A stretch of DNA of 41,331 bases from a virus (IMGVR_UViG_3300046010_012266:1-41331); one strand, 5' to 3'. Positions 1 to 7,828 are shown, numbered from the stretch's first letter. A program made the numbers and translations. Notes: a model not told the origin generated them from the letters alone.

Positions 1-113
1 ACTTTACGAAATTTTAAATCTCGATGCCACATTAATTCTATTGGATCTATATTTTCATTAAATTCACGAATAATATATTTGTCTGTTACTTCTATGTCGG
101 TGTATGGGGTCAT
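1..113 (-). CDS. Hypothetical phage protein, C-terminus beyond window edge
   Basis: An open frame starts at an ATG (complement of 111-113) and runs off the left edge of the window, so only the first 37 residues are visible. They begin MTPYTDIEV and include the segment ELMWHRDLK. The Trp-His-Arg-Asp segment resembles small conserved proteins I recall from T4-like marine phages (WHRDRED-type), but I cannot name a function. The start overlaps the stop of the preceding gene in an ATGA arrangement, which points to translational coupling and supports this start. Confidence 0.6.
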   Translation of the reverse strand, partial: MTPYTDIEVTDKYIIREFNENIDPIELMWHRDLKFRK

Positions 114-931
114 TTTTTGTAAGGAGATAATGCTCGTTTAGATGAAAAAGTTTTTATATTTCTACTTTTAGCTAATTCTTTTATATTTGTTAAATCAGTT
201 CCTTGTTCGTTTAATAATAAGGACACAACATATTTATCTAAAGGTTTTATATCTTTATTTAATATTTCTATTTCTTGTTCTCCATATTCAGCTCCAGAAG
301 GTTCATAATCTATTTCAAATCCGTCTTGTTTAATTTTGTCAAAATTTATCACAAAACATGCTAATAAAGAATAATTAGATCTTTTACCATCTCCACCACT
401 AAAATCTATACTAAAATTTTTAAGTAGATCTTTATCAGTTGTCACAGATATAAAGGAATTACCTAATTTTTTAGCATCTCCTTTTATAGAATTACTTTTT
501 AATATTTGTTTAGCATTAGATAATGTAGTATAATGGTATACATATTTAATATCTTTATCACCAAATTTATAATCAGATTCAGATTTATATTTATTTCTTA
601 TATCATCTATAGCTTTATCATATTGATTTTTGATTTTTAAATAACTATTATATAACTCAGGAAATGTTTCTTTAAATTGAGTAGAATAGTTTTCAGCATA
701 ATAAGAAAAAGAATTATATTCGTCATATCCCATTTTTTCTATATTTATTTTAGAAATTTGAGGAAATTTAGTATAAAATTCTTTTAATTTATTATTATTC
801 CATCCGTATTTTTTTCCTAAAGAAATAAAAGCATCTTTTTGTAATTTAAGCAGTTGAGATAATTCTAATTCTTTTTGAATTAATTTTTCTCTAGTAGTAA
901 TTTCTTTTAATATATCTATAAGTTTAATCAT
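110..931 (-). CDS. Putative ADP-ribosyltransferase-like virion protein with capsid-targeting-like N-terminus
   Basis: This 273-aa protein opens with MIKLIDILKE, a 10-residue peptide ending Leu-Lys-Glu, the T4 prohead-protease type of site. A helical, Lys/Glu-rich middle (residues 12-120) follows. The C-terminal domain has features of an ADP-ribosyltransferase fold: YHYTT (132-136), FISVTTD (160-166, STT-like strand) and an acidic turn EYGEQEIE (215-222) that could hold the catalytic E-x-E. In T4, Alt is an ADP-ribosyltransferase packed in the head through such a peptide and injected with the DNA, so an analogous role is an inference. An RNase or toxin fold with a similar YHYTT motif is an alternative. 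The start forms an ATGA overlap with the upstream gene. Confidence 0.5.
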   Translation of the reverse strand: MIKLIDILKEITTREKLIQKELELSQLLKLQKDAFISLGKKYGWNNNKLKEFYTKFPQISKINIEKMGYDEYNSFSYYAENYSTQFKETFPELYNSYLKIKNQYDKAIDDIRNKYKSESDYKFGDKDIKYVYHYTTLSNAKQILKSNSIKGDAKKLGNSFISVTTDKDLLKNFSIDFSGGDGKRSNYSLLACFVINFDKIKQDGFEIDYEPSGAEYGEQEIEILNKDIKPLDKYVVSLLLNEQGTDLTNIKELAKSRNIKTFSSKRALSPYKK

Positions 932-1551
932 TTTTCTTTAACTTCATTCATGTTATAATAAAATGAATCTCCATCTTCAGTTATCCATCTATCAGATTGG
1001 TTTTCTACTGATGGCAATTCAGTGTCTACTTTAAATTGTTTTAGATCTTGTGGAAGTGATTTAGTTACCCAATTTGAATCTTTCCAAAATATTCTATTAT
1101 TAGGCATACACATTAAATATCCTTCATCTGATTCGAATATATGACCACATTTATAATCTGTGGGTTCATCACTATATGGGTTATCATACCAATCTACTGT
1201 AAACATATATGTTCCCCAGACTTTACTTCCATCTCTTAAAACAACCTGTGCTCTATGGTAAGCTAAAAAACTATATTCTATTATAGAAACATTTTCGCTA
1301 AAACAATCCCAAAGTTGTTTAAAATTAAATGGTATATCTTTTGTTGGAATCTTTGTATATATTTCAGAAAGTGGAACTCTAGAACGAACCATCCCATTAT
1401 CTGTCATAACATGAAAGGTTAATATAACTCCAGCACACGATTGGATACCAAAAACATACACATTATAAAACTCATCTGAATCTTTGTGGTTTTTGGTAAA
1501 ATATGATTTGCGAACTAATGCTTTAAAACTTGGGATATTTTGATTTAACAT
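928..1551 (-). CDS. Conserved hypothetical phage protein
   Basis: This 207-aa soluble protein is rich in aromatic residues (many Trp, Tyr and Phe) with predicted beta-strand character, for example VYVFGIQSCAGVILTFHVMT and YRAQ/VVLRDGSKVWGTYMF-like segments. It has no signal peptide, membrane segment or catalytic motif that I recognise, and no N-terminal Leu/Ile-x-Glu peptide. Its stop overlaps the ATG of the ADP-ribosyltransferase-like gene (ATGA), so the two are probably co-translated. A TATTTATA candidate promoter ends 10 nt before its ATG, which makes it the first gene of its unit. Function unknown. Confidence 0.75.
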   Translation of the reverse strand: MLNQNIPSFKALVRKSYFTKNHKDSDEFYNVYVFGIQSCAGVILTFHVMTDNGMVRSRVPLSEIYTKIPTKDIPFNFKQLWDCFSENVSIIEYSFLAYHRAQVVLRDGSKVWGTYMFTVDWYDNPYSDEPTDYKCGHIFESDEGYLMCMPNNRIFWKDSNWVTKSLPQDLKQFKVDTELPSVENQSDRWITEDGDSFYYNMNEVKEK

Positions 1552-1561
1552 TATCTTTTTT

Positions 1562-1569
1562 TATAAATA
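1562..1569 (-). promoter_or_regulatory. Candidate late promoter TATTTATA
   Basis: The octamer TATTTATA in the direction of transcription ends 10 nt before the ATG at 1551. It is one of ten copies found just upstream of minus-strand starts in this window. In an AT-rich genome a single copy means little; the support comes from repeated placement. Confidence 0.35.
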
Positions 1570-1626
1570 ATTTACATAGTACCTTTGAACAACCTAATTG
1601 GCGTTAAGATTGTGTTTGAGCTTTAT

Positions 1627-2355
1627 TTAAACTTCCAAAGATTTTTTTAAATTTGCAATGTTGTCATATGAAATAACTTCGTCGAACCCTTCGTCTGATG
1701 TAACCTTTTGAAAAGATTTAAACATACGGTCGAATACTTCTGGTGAGATTGTTTTGGATTTGCCGTCTAATTTAGCTTGCTCTGCCCTTTTTGCTCCGAC
1801 TTTTTTAATTATGTCTTCTGCTCCTTCAAAATTAAATACAACTGCTACCTTGTGATATTCATCCTCCGCACCTTCTATGGCTTTTAATGCTCCTTTTCTA
1901 GCACCGGCAGTCATATTAGTCATATCAACAATTATATTTGGTTCGCCTTTAGCTTGTTGAACTCTTTGATTAAATAAATCAACTACTTTATTATTAGCTT
2001 CTAATACTTTATCATACGATAGAGGAGCCCATGTCATATAAGAGGGGGATTTAACTACAGTACCGTATTTTTCGTTAGTATCTCCTTCCTTGGCATCTGC
2101 GGGGACTTGTGTAAACATATCGTCGTATGTCCATCCGTAGGTTTGTGCTACCTTCTCAGCTAGATCATCACGATTAATAATGTAGGGTTTTATACCTCTT
2201 AGTTCGTTTTTTATATACGTAGACTTGCCAATAGAAGGAGGGCCTACTAGCACATATAGCTTTTTTTTACCTAAACTACTGTCAGTAGCTTCAGTGATGA
2301 TGCCGGCAAGTTGCTGCCATCTACGAAAGATTTCTGGTAAGGGTTGTTTTTGCAT
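1627..2355 (-). CDS. P-loop kinase (polynucleotide kinase / zeta-like) with targeting-like N-terminus
   Basis: This 242-aa protein has a Walker A motif GPPSIGKST at residues 38-46, followed by INRDDLAE (about 59-66), typical of the zeta-toxin/polynucleotide-kinase branch of P-loop kinases. A later strand ending in VDMTNMT can supply the Walker B or substrate-binding Asp. The substrate cannot be told from sequence. The first 22 residues (…RRWQQLAGIITE) form a different version of the short N-terminal peptide seen in neighbouring genes and end in Ile-Thr-Glu, so this enzyme may be packaged and processed. Its ATG overlaps the stop of the upstream gene (TAATG). A bare regulatory or toxin-like kinase is the alternative. 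Confidence 0.7.
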   Translation of the reverse strand: MQKQPLPEIFRRWQQLAGIITEATDSSLGKKKLYVLVGPPSIGKSTYIKNELRGIKPYIINRDDLAEKVAQTYGWTYDDMFTQVPADAKEGDTNEKYGTVVKSPSYMTWAPLSYDKVLEANNKVVDLFNQRVQQAKGEPNIIVDMTNMTAGARKGALKAIEGAEDEYHKVAVVFNFEGAEDIIKKVGAKRAEQAKLDGKSKTISPEVFDRMFKSFQKVTSDEGFDEVISYDNIANLKKSLEV

Positions 2356-2672
2356 TATTTTTCTCTTATAAGTAATTCACCTAATACCTCCAAACGGCCT
2401 ACTTCGCGTTGAAACTCGGTTTGAGTCATATTCAATGAGATTTTTTTATATGTTTCGTTAAATTCTTTTTTAGCAGCTTCTTTATCAAATTTACCATTTA
2501 TTGCTTTTTTATAATAAGATGGTTTTACGTTAAAGTGAGTGTATGTTAGTAAAGCATCTCCACCTTTTTCTTTAGCATTAGCTATAATTTTTTCAGCACC
2601 TGCTAAACGGTTTTTAGCAAATTGCCTCTCTACCTCTTCTCCTCTAGTTAGTAGTTGAAGTAATTTTATCAT
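2355..2672 (-). CDS. Hypothetical small basic protein
   Basis: A 105-aa, Lys/Glu-rich and probably all-helical protein. The N-terminus MIKLLQLLTRGEE resembles the MIKLIDILxE peptide of nearby genes, but the spacing to Glu differs, so it is a weaker match. No enzyme motif is visible. It lies in a chain of overlapping genes: its stop shares bases with the kinase ATG, and its ATG overlaps the stop of the DUF5872-neighbour gene (ATGA). The coupling suggests that it is made in amounts similar to its neighbours. Function unknown. Confidence 0.7.
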   Translation of the reverse strand: MIKLLQLLTRGEEVERQFAKNRLAGAEKIIANAKEKGGDALLTYTHFNVKPSYYKKAINGKFDKEAAKKEFNETYKKISLNMTQTEFQREVGRLEVLGELLIREK

Positions 2673-3097
2673 TTTTTTACATTTTTAACAGGAGCATAAC
2701 CAGAACCATATGGTGCTGCTTTACCTGATTGTGGGTTTGTTGTTTCTTTTAATTTACGTAAACGTTCTGTTTTTTCTTTAGATGCTTCTTTTTTTGCAGT
2801 AATATATTCTAATCCTTTTTTCAAACGGGCTTTTGCTTCAGGATCTTTAGCATTTTGATATGCTGCTCTAACACGTTGATGAATTAAATTAATTATTTGT
2901 GACTGGCGAGCATGTGATTTAGATTTAAATGATGTTTTAGATAATGTATCTTTTATATCTTGAACAGTTTTAAATTTTATACGTACTGTATCAGTTGGAT
3001 CTTCATCTGTGTATAAACGACGATCTGATCCTTTAGGTTTTTTACCAGTACCAGTTTTGGGGTCTCTTTCAAGTAATATATCTATTAATTTAATCAT
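2669..3097 (-). CDS. Hypothetical basic protein with MIKLIDILLE targeting-like peptide
   Basis: I place the start at the ATG at 3097 rather than at the in-frame ATG at 3112. This gives the exact MIKLIDILLE peptide (Leu-Leu-Glu) shared with neighbours and an ATGA overlap with the upstream stop. The 142-aa product is very basic (Lys/Arg clusters throughout), mostly helical, and ends in a flexible Gly/Pro/Tyr-rich tail. A DNA-associated protein packed in the head would fit the composition and the peptide, but this is inference. No named family recognised. Confidence 0.7.
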   Translation of the reverse strand: MIKLIDILLERDPKTGTGKKPKGSDRRLYTDEDPTDTVRIKFKTVQDIKDTLSKTSFKSKSHARQSQIINLIHQRVRAAYQNAKDPEAKARLKKGLEYITAKKEASKEKTERLRKLKETTNPQSGKAAPYGSGYAPVKNVKK

Positions 3098-4191
3098 TTT
3101 GTTTTTCCCCATTTTTTACCTTTACCAGGTGTTTTACATTGAGCAGGTGTTGGACGACATGCTGGGTATTTGGAGCGTTTTTCTCCTTCTTTTCTACCAC
3201 ATGCTTTATAACCTCCATCTCCATCAGGTGCATTACAATCTACCCATCCACCTTCTTTACCTTTAGGTCCTTTACGTTTGAACCAAGTACGTAATGTTTC
3301 TTTGGCTTTTTCTCGAATTAATTCTTCACTTATGCCTTTCCAAATTTTACCTTTACGACATCTAACTACAGCACCTGATTTATAAGCGGAAGGTTTGTCG
3401 TATTTACGATCTGCTATACGAAGACAACGATCACGTTTTTCTTTTTTTTCTTGTATGTTAGAATCTTTTGTTATTGTGGTAGAAGATAATAGTTCTTGAT
3501 CTACTATTTTATTTTTTAAAGTAAGTAGTTTTTCTATATATCCTGAATTTCTTAGTTCTTTAAAAGCTAAATTTTCAATAGAATATTCTCCTTCTTTTTC
3601 TAATCCTGTTTTACGTAAATTTTTTAAATGTTGTACTAATTTTTTTATTTTTTCTAAATCAGGATTATTTATTAAATTATCAATTTCTTTTTTATATGAA
3701 TCTGCTTTTTTATTAATTTCAGAATCAGGAATTTCAATTTTTTCGTATGTTGGTAGTTTAATCCATTTATCTTTTAATAAAGAATAAATTCCTTGAGATG
3801 CATTAGGTTCATTTATATCTTGAATATATAATTCAATATTGCTATTATTTATTTTTAATTTATGATTTTTATTCCAATTGTTTTTAACTTCATTAAAATA
3901 TTTTTTAACTAAATCAGGGTCTGAGTATTTGTTTAAATCTACTAAAATATGAAGATCAATATCAGAATATTGGGTCCAATTATAATTTGCTGAACTGCCT
4001 AATAGGATTATATCTTTATATGGGTACGGCATTTCTAGTTCTTTCCAGAAATATTCAGCTATTTTAATTAAAACATTTTTAACTTTAGGCTTAATTGTGG
4101 TTTTATCAAAAATTAAAGGATTTAATATTTCTTGATTTACATATTCGGAAATATTAGATTTTTCTTTTTGTTTTAATTTTAATATTTTCAT
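3094..4191 (-). CDS. Nucleotidyltransferase-fold protein fused to a C-terminal DUF5872-like domain
   Basis: The 365-aa protein carries a minimal nucleotidyltransferase signature: LLGSSANYNW followed by YSDIDLHILVD (roughly residues 63-86), that is Gly-Ser, a spacer, then Asp-x-Asp for metal binding. A helical linker follows. The last 75 residues are Gly/Lys/Cys-rich (KGPKGKEGGWVDCNAP, then YKACGRKEGEKRSKYPACRP) and match what I recall of DUF5872, with four regularly placed Cys suggesting a metal site. The N-terminus includes SNISE (Ile-Ser-Glu at 14-16), a possible processing site. The nucleotidyltransferase target (protein, RNA or small molecule) cannot be read from the sequence. Confidence 0.7.
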   Translation of the reverse strand: MKILKLKQKEKSNISEYVNQEILNPLIFDKTTIKPKVKNVLIKIAEYFWKELEMPYPYKDIILLGSSANYNWTQYSDIDLHILVDLNKYSDPDLVKKYFNEVKNNWNKNHKLKINNSNIELYIQDINEPNASQGIYSLLKDKWIKLPTYEKIEIPDSEINKKADSYKKEIDNLINNPDLEKIKKLVQHLKNLRKTGLEKEGEYSIENLAFKELRNSGYIEKLLTLKNKIVDQELLSSTTITKDSNIQEKKEKRDRCLRIADRKYDKPSAYKSGAVVRCRKGKIWKGISEELIREKAKETLRTWFKRKGPKGKEGGWVDCNAPDGDGGYKACGRKEGEKRSKYPACRPTPAQCKTPGKGKKWGKTK

Positions 4192-4198
4192 ACCCCTT

Positions 4199-4522
4199 TT
4201 AATCTTTTACATCTTTAGGACGAGATATATATTTACCTGTAATTACTCCGGGGATATTTAAAATATTTTTTAGTATTTCTTTAAATCTTTTAAAATTAAA
4301 AGGTGAAAATGGAGAAGGATCTATTTTTAATGATAAAACATATTTATAATTTTTTCCAACATCATATTTATCTAAAACATCTATTACTGTTACCCCTTGA
4401 ACTGCTCTAATATCTGACAAAATATCAGATATATTTCTTTCTTCTGAAAGAAGAAAAATTCCTTTTATTTGATATATTTTAGGATTATATGATTCGTTTA
4501 ATATGTCTATTAATTTTATCAT
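4199..4522 (-). CDS. Small ferredoxin-like-fold protein with MIKLIDILNE peptide
   Basis: This 107-aa protein begins with MIKLIDILNE (Leu-Asn-Glu at residue 10), almost identical to the N-termini of the genes at 931 and 3097. The remainder alternates strands and helices: IYQIKGIFLL, then a helix, AVQGVTVIDVLD, YKYVLSLKIDP, a second helix and GVITGKYISRP. This is compatible with a beta-alpha-beta ferredoxin/ACT-like fold. No active site is visible. It lies directly after the ferritin-like gene with almost no spacer and is probably co-transcribed with it. Confidence 0.7.
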   Translation of the reverse strand: MIKLIDILNESYNPKIYQIKGIFLLSEERNISDILSDIRAVQGVTVIDVLDKYDVGKNYKYVLSLKIDPSPFSPFNFKRFKEILKNILNIPGVITGKYISRPKDVKD

Positions 4523-5068
4523 TTAAAAATATGTTTGTTCAAAGTACAATACTTCAAAATTATTTGATACATTAACTAATTGAGCAGCATTTAATAAATC
4601 AGCATATTCTTTTACAGAAGTTGTTTGGATTTGTCTTAATTCTTGTAAAAAATCAAATGTTGCTAAATCTGTTGGGAATACTATTGATGAATCACTATTA
4701 TATGATAAAAATAAATTATATTCCATCACATATGCCTTATTTATAATATCTATAAGATTTATAAAAGAAGGTACCATTTTTACCGGAGGTACAAAAGGCA
4801 TTACATTCCATCCTGTTAAATAATCCTGTACTTTTTTAGCATGAGTTAATTCACTTTCAGCTTCACCTGTAAAATAAGCAGCTGCTTTTTTATATGATTT
4901 ATCTTCACACCAGTTAGCAGCATTTCTATAAAAATAATGAGCTGTGTATTCATCCCCTATTCTTTCAATTAACATTTTTGTTACTTCAGGGGTTAAAGTT
5001 TTAGGAATTAATATTTCAGATTGTTGTGCAATCTGTATTTCATTAATATTATTTAATTTATTGCTCAT
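4523..5068 (-). CDS. Ferritin-like diiron protein
   Basis: The 181-aa four-helix protein shows a ferroxidase-type ligand pattern: E40 with Tyr seven residues on (Y47), E73 and H76 (ExxH in ESELTHA), E116 in the third helix, and Gln148 in the fourth. The 33-residue distance from E40 to E73 equals that between E17 and E50 of E. coli FtnA, as I recall that protein. Length and helix layout also fit ferritin. Its role would be iron oxidation/storage or protection from peroxide. The first ten residues end in Ile-Asn-Glu, so packaging in the virion is conceivable but speculative. It is the first gene after a TATTTATA motif and lies upstream of the MIKLIDILNE gene. Confidence 0.8.
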   Translation of the reverse strand: MSNKLNNINEIQIAQQSEILIPKTLTPEVTKMLIERIGDEYTAHYFYRNAANWCEDKSYKKAAAYFTGEAESELTHAKKVQDYLTGWNVMPFVPPVKMVPSFINLIDIINKAYVMEYNLFLSYNSDSSIVFPTDLATFDFLQELRQIQTTSVKEYADLLNAAQLVNVSNNFEVLYFEQTYF

Positions 5069-5082
5069 TTTGTGTTTTTTAT

Positions 5083-5090
5083 TATAAATA
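5083..5090 (-). promoter_or_regulatory. Candidate late promoter TATTTATA
   Basis: TATTTATA in the minus direction, 14 nt before the ferritin-like ATG at 5068, in the 52-bp gap that follows the stop of the upstream nuclease-like gene. Confidence 0.35.
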
Positions 5091-5120
5091 TATAAATTAA
5101 TTTGTTTTTTAATAAATATA

Positions 5121-6188
5121 TTATATTTTCAATTGAGGATATGATGTTGATAATACTATATTACTCATAAAATGTATATTGCCTTTTTCAGTACTATCTA
5201 TGAGTTCATCAGGAGTATATAAATTATAATTAAATGTATTGCTTGATATAATCATATAATAATCATTTTCTTTATGTGAATTAACATAACTAGATATATA
5301 TTTTTTATATAGTATATTTTTAATATTAGATATATTTTCTTTATCTAATTTTATATTATCAGTATTTGGGTAAAGTTTATTTAACTCATCATTGATAAAA
5401 TTTAAACTATCTGGATTTTGTTTGAAAATTTTACTTATATAAAATACAAGAGAAGAATTTTTAGGTTCAAGTTTTACATTAGAATACTTGTTAGCAAAAT
5501 CTTGGTATAATAAACTAATATCTCCCGATCTTTTCATTCCCGTTCCTGGGAATCTAGCACCAGATCCTTTAAGTTCAATTGTTTTGTTATCTATTTGAAT
5601 GTCTCCTATTTTTTGTTTTGTAGCATTAAAAAATAATGCTAAAGCAATTTCACCAACCCCTAACCCTTTACCCTTTTCAACAGGAGTATAAGTTAATATT
5701 CGTTTAATAAAGTTTTCAGGAAAATCAGTTTTAGTTTTTATTATATTATATAAATTTCCACTTTTACCTAAATCATTTAATGATAATAAATTATTAGATT
5801 TTAAATATTCTTCTAATTCTTCTGTGGTTTTGTATTTTGAGGTTAATAATAAAATATATTCTATTGTTTCTTTATTAAATTCTTTTAATTTTAATTCTTT
5901 CTCTAAATTGTCTTCTATTTTATTATCTTCTTTATCTTCCTTTTTATTTATTTTTTCTAAATATTTAATTACTTTCTTTTTAGCTTCTTCATCAGATAAA
6001 GTTGTTAATAAATTTAAAATTTCACTATCATAATCTTTTGGTTCTGGTTTTTCTTTTTCATCCAAACTAATACCTATTCTTTCTAATAAACTATTTAAAA
6101 TTTTAACATCCTGTTCATCATTCATGTCAGGATATCCTTTGGGAAACTTATATGAATATTTTTTAAAAAATAAATCCAATACATCCAT
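5121..6188 (-). CDS. PD-(D/E)XK nuclease-like phage protein
   Basis: In this 355-aa protein the segment at residues 178-209 reads as a PD-(D/E)XK core: Glu180 in GVGEIALAL, Asp196 in KIGDIQID, and Glu205-Leu-Lys207 in TIELKGSGARF. The N-terminal part (FFKKYSYKFPKGYPDMND) is a segment I recall from T4-like marine phage proteins, followed by an acidic, helical linker. The role could be DNA processing or restriction-like cleavage. It is not obviously a capsid protein, and its N-terminus lacks the short targeting-like peptide. A structural protein with a degenerate nuclease fold is the alternative. Confidence 0.55.
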   Translation of the reverse strand: MDVLDLFFKKYSYKFPKGYPDMNDEQDVKILNSLLERIGISLDEKEKPEPKDYDSEILNLLTTLSDEEAKKKVIKYLEKINKKEDKEDNKIEDNLEKELKLKEFNKETIEYILLLTSKYKTTEELEEYLKSNNLLSLNDLGKSGNLYNIIKTKTDFPENFIKRILTYTPVEKGKGLGVGEIALALFFNATKQKIGDIQIDNKTIELKGSGARFPGTGMKRSGDISLLYQDFANKYSNVKLEPKNSSLVFYISKIFKQNPDSLNFINDELNKLYPNTDNIKLDKENISNIKNILYKKYISSYVNSHKENDYYMIISSNTFNYNLYTPDELIDSTEKGNIHFMSNIVLSTSYPQLKI

Positions 6189-6199
6189 GACTATTTTAT

Positions 6200-6424
6200 T
6201 TATTGTTCTTTTTTATATTGTTTTATATTATGAGATAATACCTCATTAATATTTTTATTTATAGGCGCATTTTTATTTTTTAGTATCGATTGTCTTTGTT
6301 CACCAACAAAATTATTGATTAAATCAGAATCACTTTTTATAGCGCATTTATTACACCCACAACCACATTTGTTTTGTGAATTATGTATTTCTTTTATAAG
6401 CTGTTTTAATTCTTTTAATTTCAT
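6200..6424 (-). CDS. Small protein with Cys cluster and LIKE-type N-terminal peptide
   Basis: The 74-aa product begins MKLKELKQLIKE (Ile-Lys-Glu at residues 10-12), another instance of the recurring N-terminal peptide. It is immediately followed by a dense Cys cluster, KCGCGCNKCA, that could bind zinc, copper or an Fe-S cluster. The remainder is Asn/Lys-rich and low in structure. If the peptide were cut after the Glu, the Cys cluster would lie close to the new N-terminus. It is packed between its neighbours with short gaps and is probably in the same unit. Function unknown. Confidence 0.6.
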   Translation of the reverse strand: MKLKELKQLIKEIHNSQNKCGCGCNKCAIKSDSDLINNFVGEQRQSILKNKNAPINKNINEVLSHNIKQYKKEQ

Positions 6425-6425
6425 T

Positions 6426-6896
6426 TTATTTTTCTTCTGTGGGAGGTGTCTCTGGTGGGGTTTCTTTTTCTGAAGGAGTTTCAGTTGTTTTTGTAAGACC
6501 GGATGATGGGTATCTTAATATACGAGATATAGATTCTGTAGCTTGTTGTTCATTAGATACATTACTTAAATAATAATTTTTACCTTCTACCTGAGCAATC
6601 CATGATTTGTTTGTATATTTAAGATAAAAAAATTGACCATTATGTAATACTACTTTAAAAGTAGTAGGTTTTGGTGATACCCAATGTATATCTTCTATAA
6701 AATCTGAGTAAGACGGGGTTAAAAGACTAATTATTATACTTTTTAAATTTGGAAATTTAGCAAGAAAATAAATTTTTTCTTTAGGTTCTTCTTCTTTATA
6801 GAAATCTTTTTCACTTTTTTGATAAGTAAACTTTCCATTAGAGTAAATACTTCCAACCGCCTGTTTTATTTGGTTAATAAATTCCTCTTTGGTCAT
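6426..6896 (-). CDS. Hypothetical protein with Pro/Thr/Glu-rich tail
   Basis: The 156-aa protein has a mixed alpha/beta core containing FKVVLHNGQFFYLKYTNKSW, followed by a low-complexity tail of Pro, Thr and Glu (ETPSEKETPPETPPTEEK). No known motif is evident. The N-terminus MTKEEFINQIKQAV looks like the MKxxEFxxxIK class of neighbouring genes but has no Leu/Ile-x-Glu at the usual distance. It is separated from the gene on either side by only a few bases. Confidence 0.65.
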   Translation of the reverse strand: MTKEEFINQIKQAVGSIYSNGKFTYQKSEKDFYKEEEPKEKIYFLAKFPNLKSIIISLLTPSYSDFIEDIHWVSPKPTTFKVVLHNGQFFYLKYTNKSWIAQVEGKNYYLSNVSNEQQATESISRILRYPSSGLTKTTETPSEKETPPETPPTEEK

Positions 6897-6904
6897 ATTT
6901 TATA

Positions 6905-7192
6905 TTATTTTCTAGCTAAAGTTCTAGCTAAATAAATTTTAGCATTATCTAATAAAGTAGATAATTTAGGATCTCCATATGAATTAGCTACTTTTATAGC
7001 AGCATCTAAAGCATTATCCATTTCAACTGCTACATCTCCACTATCAGTTTCAGATGATATATCGATATTTTCTTCACCTGAAGGTGTGTCTATGTTTAAA
7101 TCTTCTTCAGTTTCAGTTTCTTCGTTTTTTGCTTCTCTAACAATTTTTTTAATATTTTCTTTAATAAAATATTTAAATTCTGATTTTTTCAT
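6905..7192 (-). CDS. Small acidic protein with IKE-type N-terminal peptide
   Basis: The 95-aa protein starts MKKSEFKYFIKE (Ile-Lys-Glu), again the short basic/hydrophobic peptide ending in the prohead-protease rule. A highly acidic, disordered middle follows (ETETEEDLNIDTPSGEENID), and then a short helical C-terminal domain. Such an acidic body behind a cleavable leader is reminiscent of T4-like internal or scaffold-associated proteins, but that is a comparison by composition only. A TATTTATA motif lies 21 nt upstream, inside the 3' end of the preceding gene. Confidence 0.65.
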   Translation of the reverse strand: MKKSEFKYFIKENIKKIVREAKNEETETEEDLNIDTPSGEENIDISSETDSGDVAVEMDNALDAAIKVANSYGDPKLSTLLDNAKIYLARTLARK

Positions 7193-7806
7193 TTTTTTAA
7201 TGTATTATTTGTATATAAATATGAATTAAAAAGGGTTCCTAATGAAGATGTTTTATGTTTTATAAATTCTAAACTATCTTCAGATATTTTTGTTTTTTTC
7301 TTAATATATTCTACACCTAATATTCCTATAAAATTATCATTTAAATCAAATAACGCAAACATATAATACGATTTTGTATTTAAATCATTATTATATATTT
7401 CTAATCCTTGATGTTTGTTTTCATCATAATCATTTATTAATATTTCACCATCTTCATATAATTTAGAAAGTGATTTACTAAATAATGATACTGGAATGTT
7501 GTGAAGGGTATCTTTAATACTGGGAGTGTTTGGGGTTAAATGTTCATAAAATATAGAGAATTTTTGAATTGATTTTCCCGTTGGATATAAATTACCACCA
7601 TTGTGGAACTGAATTATCCATGTTCTATCACAGTGTAATTCTTTTAAAAGAATATCTAATTGTTGATCTATTAGCTTATTAAATTCCATAACCTCAATAA
7701 GTGGATCGGATTTTGGTTTTTGTTTAGCTAATTTATTCTTTACAATTATAACTATTATAGGACCTAAAATTCCGGTTATTATTGCAGTAATTATGAGTGA
7801 TTCCAC
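7189..7806 (-). CDS. Membrane-anchored GAF-like domain protein
   Basis: The start codon of this frame is GTG. A hydrophobic segment (residues 4-22, IITAIITGILGPIIVIIV) followed by Lys-rich residues predicts one N-terminal membrane anchor with the rest in the cytoplasm. The soluble part resembles a GAF-type sensor domain: DRTWIIQFHNGG, later FALFDLNDNFIGILGVEY, and a closing helix, the usual order of GAF strands and helices. It might sense a small molecule or alter host membrane signalling after infection. The overlap with the following ATG (ATGA) suggests coupled translation. GAF assignment by pattern only. Confidence 0.55.
   Translation of the reverse strand: MESLIITAIITGILGPIIVIIVKNKLAKQKPKSDPLIEVMEFNKLIDQQLDILLKELHCDRTWIIQFHNGGNLYPTGKSIQKFSIFYEHLTPNTPSIKDTLHNIPVSLFSKSLSKLYEDGEILINDYDENKHQGLEIYNNDLNTKSYYMFALFDLNDNFIGILGVEYIKKKTKISEDSLEFIKHKTSSLGTLFNSYLYTNNTLKK
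7214..7221 (-). promoter_or_regulatory. Candidate late promoter TATTTATA
   Basis: TATTTATA in the minus direction, 21 nt upstream of the ATG at 7192 and inside the 3' end of the upstream coding region. Confidence 0.25.
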
Positions 7807-7828
7807 TATTAAAGAATTATATATTAAC

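Noticed and set aside
3009-3266. Plus-strand ORF of 85 aa
   Set aside because: It lies fully inside two well-supported minus-strand genes, is rich in Leu/Ile/Tyr as expected for the reverse of Lys/Asn-rich coding DNA, and has no motif.
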